A stretch of 10,788 nt of DNA from assembly GCA_019136935.1 (NCBI GenBank), contig JAGVTI010000194.1:1-10788 (forward strand), given 5' to 3'. The stretch comes from Deltaproteobacteria bacterium (GTDB lineage: Bacteria; Desulfobacterota; Syntrophia; Syntrophales; JAAYKM01). The position numbers and the translations under genes are program-made. Below are positions 1 through 6,646 of the stretch, in pieces. The notes beneath the pieces are model-generated. The model was not told where the DNA came from. It saw only the letters and a list, made by a program, of their open reading frames with translations, and did no database searches. How positions within the stretch are numbered: position 1 is the stretch's first letter; each line of letters opens with the position of its first letter.

Positions 1-1
1 G

Positions 2-55
2 GTTTCTGCGCCCGCTTTACAGGACGGCAGGAATAAAATGAGAAGATTTTTATGA
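2..55 (+). CDS. possible 3' end of an upstream gene (partial)
   Basis: The second reading frame is open from the left edge to a TGA at 53-55, giving 17 visible codons. This stop overlaps the ATG of the radical SAM gene in an ATGA arrangement (52-55), the same junction type seen between other genes here. That suggests an upstream gene translationally coupled to the operon. Seventeen residues are too few to assign a family, and an open run of this length can occur by chance. An internal ATG at 38 would encode only five residues and is unlikely to be a gene by itself. Confidence 0.4.
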   Translation, partial: VSAPALQDGRNKMRRFL

Positions 56-1050
56 AAACGGTCAGTTCTTTACTGGATGAATCCTGGCACGAGCGTTACC
101 GGAAAATCGCCAGCCTGAATATCCGCAGCTCCATCTACGATGTAACGAACCGCTGCAACCTGCGCTGCAAGGGGTGCTTCTTCTTTTCCTCCAACGAGCA
201 CGAAGCCGCTCTCGAGGAGATGGAGCTCGCCAAATGGTACGATTTCGTCGGCCGGGAAAAGGAAAGGGGGGTCAACCTGGCCATCCTGATCGGCGGCGAG
301 CCAACCCTGTACCTCGACCGGATCGAGGCCTTTCATCGCCTTCTGCCCACCTACTGTGCCACCAACGGGCAGATCAAGATCCCCCGGGACCGCTTTCCCG
401 ACATGATGGTGGGCATTTCCCTGTGGGGGGACGAGGAGGACGAAAGGATCCTCCGGGGGAAAGATACGTTCGCCGTTTCCCGGCGCCATTACGAGGGTGA
501 TCCCTATACCTACTACCTTTACACGATTACGGCAAAGCAGGTGGGACGACTCGAATCGGTGGTCCGTAAAATCGCCGACGCGGGTCTCAAGGTTCATTTC
601 CAGCTCCTGACGAACGATGAAGACGTGGACGGATTCTCCTGGAGCGGGGAAAAACTGCGGGATGTCCGGAGCGAAATGGACGAGATGCTCGACCGCTATC
701 CCCGGACGGTTATTTCGTGCCGGTACTATCACGAGGTCATCACCACGGGTAAAATGATGGGGCGGTCCTTCGGCTGGAACGAGTGTCCCTCCGTGACGGA
801 ACCGCTGGACACACGGAACCCGCGCCCCAAAAGGCTCATCCGTTTCATCCGCTGGGCTTCCGATCTGAAGACCATGCACCGGTGCTGCACGTCCGAAACC
901 CGCGATTGTTCGACCTGCAAGGACGGAGCGGCCCACATGAGCTGGATCATGGTGAACAAGCGGGATCATCTGCGTTCGACGGAAGACCTCCAGAACTGGA
1001 TCGAAGTCTACGAAATGTTCGCCAAGCTGTACCGGTTCATTCCCTGGTAA
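52..1050 (+). CDS. radical SAM enzyme of unknown specificity
   Basis: A 332-residue radical SAM protein. The [4Fe-4S]/S-adenosylmethionine signature CxxxCxxC is complete at C35, C39 and C42, and a GGEP motif that contacts the SAM methionyl group lies at residues 81-84. A second cysteine group near the C-terminus (C245, C278, C279, C286, C289) could bind an auxiliary iron-sulfur cluster, SPASM-like in spirit although not the canonical spacing. There is no cobalamin-binding domain. The ATG at 52 overlaps a preceding stop, and an in-frame stop at 34-36 rules out a longer start in this window. The gene sits 9 bases before the first ketosynthase, so it is probably co-transcribed with lipid-assembly genes. 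Its substrate cannot be read from sequence: it could modify an acyl chain, a head group or a peptide. The superfamily call is firm; the reaction is unknown. Confidence 0.88.
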   Translation: MKTVSSLLDESWHERYRKIASLNIRSSIYDVTNRCNLRCKGCFFFSSNEHEAALEEMELAKWYDFVGREKERGVNLAILIGGEPTLYLDRIEAFHRLLPTYCATNGQIKIPRDRFPDMMVGISLWGDEEDERILRGKDTFAVSRRHYEGDPYTYYLYTITAKQVGRLESVVRKIADAGLKVHFQLLTNDEDVDGFSWSGEKLRDVRSEMDEMLDRYPRTVISCRYYHEVITTGKMMGRSFGWNECPSVTEPLDTRNPRPKRLIRFIRWASDLKTMHRCCTSETRDCSTCKDGAAHMSWIMVNKRDHLRSTEDLQNWIEVYEMFAKLYRFIPW

Positions 1051-1059
1051 CCCCTGTTC

Positions 1060-2334
1060 ATGAGTGCTGCGGCAAGGATGGGGACAGAGAGGAAAAGGCC
1101 GGTGATACTCGGCTACGACGCCATATCGCCCCTGGGGCTGGATATGCCGGACCAGTGGGAGCGCGCAGCATCGGGTGCCAGCGGGATCGGCCCCCTGACC
1201 CGTTTTCCTCTCCGGGACGGATTTCCCGTCCGGATCGCCGGAGAAGTGGAGGAGATCGATACGGGGATCTACCCTTTTCTCGCCGCCCGGGACATGGTGC
1301 AGTGGACGTCGCCCCTGTTCAGGTACGCCATGCTGGTCGTTCACCGGGCGCTGTTGAAAAGCGGAATTGAAATCACCCCGGCCCTGTCACCCCGGGTGGC
1401 CGTTACCTTCAGTTCCGCCATCGGCGGCCTCGACGCCGTCCTGCGGGCGGACAGGCTTCTCGTATCCGGTGGAAAGCTCCCCCACCCTTTCACCAACCCG
1501 AATTCCTGTATCAACATGGTGGGCGGGAAGGTATCGATCATGACGGGAGCGACGGGACCGATTACGGCAACGATCACCGCCTGCGCCACGGGAAGCACCT
1601 CCGTGATCATGGGGGCGCTTCTGATCGAGCAGGGCATGGCCGACGTCGCCGTTTGCGGCGCCGTTGATTTTCCCCTCGTCGAACCCATCGTGGGAGGATT
1701 CGCCACGATGAACGGGGCCTACCGGCCGAAAGAGGACCAGCCGGAGGAAGCGCCGGAGGCGGCAAGCCGCCCTTTTTCTCGAAACCGGCGCGGCTTTGTG
1801 GTCTCCGAAGGGGCCGGCTGCGTGATCATCGCCGGGCGTAACTTCGCCGCGGCTCACGGCCTGAAGTCCTCCCTGGAAATAGCGGGCTGGGCCATGACCT
1901 CCGACGCCCATCACTTCGTGGCGCCGAATCTCGAAACGGTCCGGCGCTGCGTCTCCGGCAGTCTCGCCGACGCGGGGCTGCGGGCGCCGGAGATTGACGC
2001 GGTCAACGCCCACGGCACATCGACCAGAATCGGCGACAAGGTCGAATGGGAGGCCCTGCGGGATGTTTTTGGTGACCGCATTCCCCCCGTATCGGCCAAC
2101 AAGTCCCAGACGGGTCACGCCATGGGGGCTTCCTCCGCCATCGAGCTGATCCTGGCCATGGAAGGGATGATGCGGGAAAGGGTTCTGCCGACGATCAATT
2201 ACCGGCCGGACCCGGAACTCCCCCTCGACTGTGTCTCCGAAGGAACGAGGAAGCTGGAGCAGGAATACGTCCTGAAAAACGCGTTCGGATTCGGCGGCTG
2301 CAACGCCTGCCTGGTGTTGCACCGGACAGCTTGA
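1060..2334 (+). CDS. beta-ketoacyl-ACP synthase, FabF-like (first of a tandem pair)
   Basis: A thiolase-fold condensing enzyme of 424 residues, the usual FabF length plus a short N-terminal extension. The catalytic set is complete: nucleophile C175 in a TACATGS context, H318 in NAHGTST, K348 in NKSQTGH and H353. It should therefore catalyse decarboxylative Claisen condensation of malonyl-ACP with an acyl-enzyme, and it is not an inactive chain-length factor. The glycine-rich loop near the C-terminus reads GFGGCN where GFGGTN is typical, placing a cysteine beside the active site. Residues 281-285 (SDAHH) are shared with the next gene, consistent with tandem duplication. The start is uncertain: the ATG at 1060 has no clear ribosome site, the ATG at 1078 aligns better with the N-terminus of the second ketosynthase, and a GTG at 1102 is preceded by an AGAGGA-type site but would clip the first strand. 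Confidence 0.93.
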   Translation: MSAAARMGTERKRPVILGYDAISPLGLDMPDQWERAASGASGIGPLTRFPLRDGFPVRIAGEVEEIDTGIYPFLAARDMVQWTSPLFRYAMLVVHRALLKSGIEITPALSPRVAVTFSSAIGGLDAVLRADRLLVSGGKLPHPFTNPNSCINMVGGKVSIMTGATGPITATITACATGSTSVIMGALLIEQGMADVAVCGAVDFPLVEPIVGGFATMNGAYRPKEDQPEEAPEAASRPFSRNRRGFVVSEGAGCVIIAGRNFAAAHGLKSSLEIAGWAMTSDAHHFVAPNLETVRRCVSGSLADAGLRAPEIDAVNAHGTSTRIGDKVEWEALRDVFGDRIPPVSANKSQTGHAMGASSAIELILAMEGMMRERVLPTINYRPDPELPLDCVSEGTRKLEQEYVLKNAFGFGGCNACLVLHRTA

Positions 2335-2368
2335 ACCATCACCGGGAAAGGGATCATTCAATCGGACC

Positions 2369-3637
2369 ATGAAGGCACCCAAGAACAGACGGGTTTTCGT
2401 TATCGGCTACGGCGCGGCCACGCCCCTGGGAAGGACTTTTTCCACGACCTGGGAGCGTGCGGTGAAAGCGGAGGCCGGTTTCCGCACGGTTACCCGCTGC
2501 CATGTCAAAACCCTGAGCCACGTCGTGGGTGAAATACCGGATTGGGATCCGCTGCACCTGGGCCTGGCCGATGAAAAGGAAGTCTATAACTGGAATGCGG
2601 CCTTTGTCATTCTGACGATGGCGGTCTGCCGGGAAGCGCTGGAACATGCGGGATTGATCATGGACAACGGCGTCGCCCCGAAAACCGCCTGCCTGATCGG
2701 CTCCGCCATCAACGGCACCGACGCCTTCCGGTACGCCGTGGAAAAGCTGCGGGACCAGGGCCCCCTCAAGGTCAGCCCCTACCTCCTCCCCAATATCTGC
2801 GCCAACCTGCCCGCCGGGAAAGCCGGAATGGAACTGGGCTTTACGGGCCCTATCTTTTCACCCCAGGGCGCGTGCGCTTCCGCGAATTACGCCCTGGCCC
2901 TGGGCGCCCGGATGATCCGCGACGGCGACTGCGATTTTGCCTTGGCCGGAGGAGTCGATATGCCGATCATCCCGGAGATCCTCCACGGTTTCGCCAATAT
3001 GAACGCGACCATCAAGATCCATCCCTACGACCGGGCCCATGGCGACCCGTCCCAGGCCTCCCGGCCTTTCAGCGTGGACCGGAAGGGTTTTGTCGTGGCC
3101 GAAGGAGCGGGGATCCTGGTTTTGGCCGCCGAAGAGACGCTGAAAGCCCACGGACTGCAGGCCAGAGCCGAAATCATGGGAGTCGGATGGAGTTCCGACG
3201 CCCACCATTTCACTCGTCCGAACAAGGATACGGTGATCCGGGCCATCGGGAACGCGATCGACGACGCGGATCTTTCGGCGGAGGATATCTCTTATATCAA
3301 TGCCCACGGGACCTCCACCATGGCCGGGGACAGCACGGAAATCGATTGCCTCCGGGCCGTTTTCGGCGATCGCCTGGCCGATATACCGATTTCATCCAAC
3401 AAATCCCAGATCGGCCATTCCCTGGGCGCCGCCGCGGCGGTTGAAGACGCCCTGACGATCGAGGGGATGCAGCGGGGCGTGATCCTGCCGACGATCAATT
3501 ACCTGGCGGACCCCGCATTCAACGGCCTGGATTTTGTTCCGGGCGAAGCCCGCCGGCAGCACCATGAAATCGCCTTATCGAACGCCTTCGGCTTCGGCGG
3601 AACCAACTGCTGCATCGTTTTCCGGGGGTGTCAATGA
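2369..3637 (+). CDS. beta-ketoacyl-ACP synthase, FabF-like (second of a tandem pair)
   Basis: A 422-residue FabF-type condensing enzyme, similar along its length to the preceding gene. The active site is complete: C169 (GACASAN), H313 (NAHGTST), K345 and H350 (NKSQIGH). The C-terminal loop has the standard GFGGTN form, so this is the more canonical of the pair. It starts at ATG 2369, 34 bases after the first ketosynthase, and its stop overlaps the thioesterase start (ATGA at 3634-3637). Adjacent ketosynthase genes occur in type II PKS and aryl-polyene clusters, where one partner is often a cysteine-less chain-length factor. Here both keep the nucleophile, so they may be two active enzymes with different chain-length or unsaturation preference, or an active heterodimer. 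Family assignment is secure; the division of labour is inference. Confidence 0.94.
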   Translation: MKAPKNRRVFVIGYGAATPLGRTFSTTWERAVKAEAGFRTVTRCHVKTLSHVVGEIPDWDPLHLGLADEKEVYNWNAAFVILTMAVCREALEHAGLIMDNGVAPKTACLIGSAINGTDAFRYAVEKLRDQGPLKVSPYLLPNICANLPAGKAGMELGFTGPIFSPQGACASANYALALGARMIRDGDCDFALAGGVDMPIIPEILHGFANMNATIKIHPYDRAHGDPSQASRPFSVDRKGFVVAEGAGILVLAAEETLKAHGLQARAEIMGVGWSSDAHHFTRPNKDTVIRAIGNAIDDADLSAEDISYINAHGTSTMAGDSTEIDCLRAVFGDRLADIPISSNKSQIGHSLGAAAAVEDALTIEGMQRGVILPTINYLADPAFNGLDFVPGEARRQHHEIALSNAFGFGGTNCCIVFRGCQ

Positions 3638-4113
3638 AACCGAAGCCGTTCAAACCTCAGCCGCTGCACGACCATTCCCGTTACGTCCGGGAGCCGGAAA
3701 CGGGCCTGGTCTGGCACCGCTGCTTTCAACGGACCCTTTACGCGGACACGGACCGCTCCGACGTGGTCTACCACGCCAATTACCTGCGCTACTTCGAGTT
3801 CGGCCGGGCCTCCCTCATGAGGGACGCATCCTATCCCTACCGGGAAATCGAAGAGAGCGGCTATGTTTATCCCATTATCGAACTGGGAATCACTTTCAGC
3901 AAACCCCTGCGTTACGACGATCCCATGTTCGTCTACACCCGCCCGGCGGAAATCGAACGGGTGAAACTGCGATTCGACTACACGATCACCCACGCCGAGT
4001 CGGGGGCGATCATCTGCCGGGGATTCACAAGGCACTGCGCGTTAAACGCCCGGCGAAGACCCGTGGCGATCGATCCGAAAACAGTACACCTCTGGAAGAC
4101 GTTTCCGGAGTAG
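3634..4113 (+). CDS. hotdog-fold acyl thioesterase (YbgC/4-hydroxybenzoyl-CoA thioesterase type)
   Basis: A 159-residue protein with the 4HBT/YbgC signature around residues 36-57: a TD pair carrying the presumed catalytic Asp40, then VVYHANYL and a FEFGR segment. The glycine that usually follows in this motif is replaced by aspartate (RSDVVYH). Family members hydrolyse acyl-CoA or acyl-ACP thioesters in the cytoplasm. Here the protein probably releases or edits intermediates from the cluster ACP encoded just downstream. I chose the ATG at 3634 because it overlaps the preceding ketosynthase stop in an ATGA junction and follows a run of five G. A GTG at 3628 would add only two residues. The enzyme class is well supported; the actual acyl substrate is inferred from neighbours. 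Confidence 0.88.
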   Translation: MKPKPFKPQPLHDHSRYVREPETGLVWHRCFQRTLYADTDRSDVVYHANYLRYFEFGRASLMRDASYPYREIEESGYVYPIIELGITFSKPLRYDDPMFVYTRPAEIERVKLRFDYTITHAESGAIICRGFTRHCALNARRRPVAIDPKTVHLWKTFPE

Positions 4114-4169
4114 ATTGAAACCAGGAATGCTGGGATTTGATTAAGAGATACGGGGGCATTGGAACCGAC

Positions 4170-4433
4170 ATGACACGTGACGAAATTACAGCGCATATCC
4201 TTCAGATCTTCCGAAAGGAATTCGAAATTGAAAATCCGGGATTGGACGACGATCTGCGGGAAGAACACGAATTCGACAGTATCGATGCCGTGGAACTGCT
4301 CCTTCAGATCGAAAAGATGCTGGGTTCGGAACTGACCCAGGAAGAGAAAAAGCAGGCCATGGATATCCGGACCATCAACCAGGTCTGTGACTACATCGAG
4401 GGCCTCGCACGGATAAGGCAGAATGTTTCATGA
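4170..4433 (+). CDS. acyl carrier protein
   Basis: A small acidic protein of 87 residues with the phosphopantetheine attachment motif DSID at residues 36-39; Ser37 would carry the prosthetic arm. The motif is followed by a helix-II-like segment (AVELLLQIEK), and the predicted four-helix length suits type II ACPs. It presumably holds growing chains for the ketosynthases and dehydratase around it. The phosphopantetheinyl transferase domain encoded at 6643-8175 is a natural candidate to activate it. I chose the ATG at 4170, which has a GGA about six bases upstream. An in-frame TTG at 4137 would add eleven poorly conserved-looking residues. Dialkylresorcinol and aryl-polyene loci also carry dedicated ACPs of this general type. 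Confidence 0.93.
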   Translation: MTRDEITAHILQIFRKEFEIENPGLDDDLREEHEFDSIDAVELLLQIEKMLGSELTQEEKKQAMDIRTINQVCDYIEGLARIRQNVS

Positions 4434-4490
4434 CAAAAGACGGCGTGGTGACTTTTCCGCTTCCCAACCGTACCGCAACCGGGTTCACGT

Positions 4491-4529
4491 TCACGGTCAT
4501 TCTGACTGAAGCGAAGAATCCAAGCGTGA
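4491..4529. repeat. dispersed-repeat-like hairpin in the gap between the ACP and third ketosynthase genes
   Basis: The gap at 4434-4624 holds no convincing gene but contains a core (CATTCTGACTGAAGCGAAG, from 4498) very close to a short element I recall as widely scattered in bacterial genomes. Its accidental translations read VILSEAK on one strand and ILRFAQND on the other; here they read VILTEAKN and ILRFSQND. Two nested inverted repeats are visible: outer TCACG (4491-4495) with CGTGA (4525-4529), and inner ATTCT (4499-4503) with AGAAT (4515-4519). The element could form a hairpin in the operon transcript. Its identity rests on remembered similarity and would need a copy search in the host genome. 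Confidence 0.6.
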
Positions 4530-4624
4530 CGGCACAGGGTATATTGATGGAAGCAAGCACGACACGACAACATAGCCTCTTTGGCGAGGAAGCCGGTTCT
4601 GCCGGTTAGAACAGCGGAAGTCAA

Positions 4625-5866
4625 ATGAACAGAAGAGTGGTTATCACGGCATGCTCGGCCATCACCCCCATCGGACGGACCCGGGCGGAGATGCTTCACT
4701 GCCTGACAAACGGCGTCTCGGGGGTCAAACCGCTGAAAGAGGACGGTCTCCTGTCTTCTTTCATTCATTCGAAGGTCTTCGGCACCGTCGATTATCCGGT
4801 CACCTACGACTTCAAGCGTTCGTTCCGCAAAACGATGGGGCCCGTGGCCTATTACGCCTGCCAGGTAGCGAAGGAAACTCTCGAAAGCTCGGGTATCGGC
4901 CAGGACTTGATCACCTCCGGCCGCCTGGGCGTCGCCTTCGGTTCGACCCACGGCAGCCCCACGGTACAGCGCGAGATATACAAGACCTTTTTCGGCGGCA
5001 CCCAGAGCGACGTGAGATCCATCGGCGCCGTCGATTACCTGAAATCCATGGTCCATACCACGGCGGTCAACATCACGAAGATGTTCGGCATCACGGGGCG
5101 GGTCATTTCGTCCTCCACGGCCTGCACGACGAGCAGCCAGTCCATCGGCTTCGGCTACGAGATGATCAAGTTCGGCATGCAGGACGCCATGCTCTGCGGC
5201 GGCGCCGACGAATACGACACGACGACCGTCGCCGTTTTCGATAACCTCCTCGCCTGCTCCACGGCTTTCAACGACACGCCGGATCAGACCCCACGCCCGT
5301 TCGATGCAAAGCGGGACGGCCTGGTGGTGGGAGAAGGCGCCGGGGCGGTACTCCTGGAAGAATACGAACACGCGAGAAAACGGGGGGCCACGATACTGGG
5401 TGAGGTCATCGGTTTTTCCTGCAACAACAACGGCGGTGACCTGATTCTGCCGAATCTTCAGGGCATTACCGAAACGATCCGGATCGGCCTGCGGGACGCG
5501 GGCATATCCGCAGGCGAGGTTGATTTCATCAGCGCCCATGCCACGGGCACCAAAATGGGAGACGTCATCGAAGCCCAGGCGATCCACAATGTCTACGGCG
5601 ATCATCCGCCCGTAGTCGGTTTGAAGAGTTACATGGGACACACCATGGGGTCCTGCGGGGTCATCGAAACGATCATCCTGCTCCACCTGATGCGGGAAGG
5701 CTATATCGTACCGACCCTCAACCTGTCGAAGATCGACGAACGCTGCGCCATGATTCGTCACAGCCGCGAGGTGAAGGATTATCCGATCCGGACCGCCGCG
5801 GTCCAGAATTTCGCCTTTGGCGGCGTAAACACGAACCTGTTTATCAGGAAAATCAGCCAGGGGTAA
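4625..5866 (+). CDS. beta-ketoacyl-ACP synthase, divergent FabB/FabF-like (third ketosynthase)
   Basis: A 413-residue condensing enzyme with a complete catalytic set: C167 in a STACTTS context, H305 in SAHATGT, K334 and H339 in KSYMGHTMG. It is clearly more distant from the tandem pair than they are from each other. The SDAHH loop is replaced by CNNNGGD (residues 266-272), the His motif is SAHATGT where the pair has NAHGTST, and the C-terminal loop reads AFGGVN where GFGGTN is typical. This is nearer to FabB and to ketosynthases of aryl-polyene clusters, so it may do a distinct step such as priming or extension of unsaturated chains. The ATG is preceded by GGAAG at a good distance, so the gene has its own ribosome site after the repeat-containing gap. 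Confidence 0.92.
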   Translation: MNRRVVITACSAITPIGRTRAEMLHCLTNGVSGVKPLKEDGLLSSFIHSKVFGTVDYPVTYDFKRSFRKTMGPVAYYACQVAKETLESSGIGQDLITSGRLGVAFGSTHGSPTVQREIYKTFFGGTQSDVRSIGAVDYLKSMVHTTAVNITKMFGITGRVISSSTACTTSSQSIGFGYEMIKFGMQDAMLCGGADEYDTTTVAVFDNLLACSTAFNDTPDQTPRPFDAKRDGLVVGEGAGAVLLEEYEHARKRGATILGEVIGFSCNNNGGDLILPNLQGITETIRIGLRDAGISAGEVDFISAHATGTKMGDVIEAQAIHNVYGDHPPVVGLKSYMGHTMGSCGVIETIILLHLMREGYIVPTLNLSKIDERCAMIRHSREVKDYPIRTAAVQNFAFGGVNTNLFIRKISQG

Positions 5867-5884
5867 CCGATCCGGTGGTGTAAA

Positions 5885-6646
5885 ATGGTGAACGTCTTGA
5901 AAAGATTGGCGGATTTTGCCATTACGGCAATCCTGTGGACATACTATATCGGCGGTTTCATTCTCGTCTTTTCTTCATTGTATTTTGTCTCTTTTTTTTT
6001 CAGGGACAAAAGGGACGTCGCCTACCAGCAGTTAAATAACCTTTTTTTCAGAAGTTTCTTCGCCCTGCTCCGAACCGTCGTACCCAGAGTGACCTGGCAG
6101 GTATCCGACGAGGTCCGCGCCATCCGGTCATCCGTCATCATCGCGAACCATCTTTCCTTTCTTGATCCGATCCTGTTCGTTTCCCTGTTCGCCAGGCAAA
6201 AGACCGTCGTGAAAAAAGATTATTTCCGCGTTCCCGTTTTCGGCTGGATTCTCGAAACATCCGGCTATATCCCCGCTTTTACGGAAGATTCCGGGGCGGA
6301 GATTCTCCTTGAGCAGGTAGGGAAGATGAAAACCTACCTGGCGGAAGGAGGAAATCTCTTCATGTTCCCCGAAGGGACCCGCAGCCGCGACGGACGGATC
6401 GGCGCCTTCGACCGGGGGGCCTTCCGGATCGCGAAGTTCTGCGATGCCCCCATCCGGGTCGTCGTCATCCGCAACACCGGCCGGCTTTATCCCCCGGGGC
6501 GCTTTCTCTTCAATACCCGGGAGCGTTTCACCATTTCCGTCGAGTCGGCGGGCACCTTGACGCCCGATTACGCAGATGAAACTTTTTCCCTCTCCGCCCT
6601 GATGGCGAAGGCACGAACGCGGATGGAAGGGAGGGACAACCCGTGA
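5885..6646 (+). CDS. PlsC-type acyltransferase (lysophospholipid acyltransferase family)
   Basis: A 253-residue protein of the 1-acyl-glycerol-3-phosphate acyltransferase (LPLAT) family. The catalytic NHxxxxD motif is at residues 88-94 (H89, D94), and the phosphate-binding FPEGTR motif is at 161-166. A hydrophobic stretch at about residues 10-38 is a likely membrane anchor, placing the active site at the cytoplasmic membrane surface. Members move an acyl group from acyl-ACP or acyl-CoA to a lysolipid or other alcohol. It begins 18 bases after the third ketosynthase and ends in a GTGA overlap with the next gene. A PlsY homologue lies nearby, so a role in placing the cluster's acyl product on a glycerol backbone is plausible. 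Acylation of a resorcinol or other non-glycerol alcohol is the main alternative. Confidence 0.9.
   Translation: MVNVLKRLADFAITAILWTYYIGGFILVFSSLYFVSFFFRDKRDVAYQQLNNLFFRSFFALLRTVVPRVTWQVSDEVRAIRSSVIIANHLSFLDPILFVSLFARQKTVVKKDYFRVPVFGWILETSGYIPAFTEDSGAEILLEQVGKMKTYLAEGGNLFMFPEGTRSRDGRIGAFDRGAFRIAKFCDAPIRVVVIRNTGRLYPPGRFLFNTRERFTISVESAGTLTPDYADETFSLSALMAKARTRMEGRDNP

Noticed and set aside
70..1344. Minus-strand open frame of 424 codons opposite the radical SAM gene
   Set aside because: Its translation is Pro/Gly/His/Arg-rich with no known motif, while the + strand carries CxxxCxxC and GGEP. It also crosses a gene boundary.
1387..2382. Minus-strand open frame of 331 codons opposite the first ketosynthase
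   Set aside because: No recognisable motif or family; it mirrors a well-supported gene on the other strand.
4430..4609. 59-codon frame starting in an ATGA overlap with the ACP stop
   Set aside because: The overlap is suggestive, but its middle is the dispersed-repeat sequence (VILTEAKN) and the rest shows no family features. I treat it as accidental.
4391..5761. Minus-strand open frame of 456 codons opposite the ACP and third ketosynthase genes
   Set aside because: The + strand frame encodes an unmistakable ketosynthase with all catalytic motifs. The antisense translation has no recognisable domain and reflects high GC at third codon positions.
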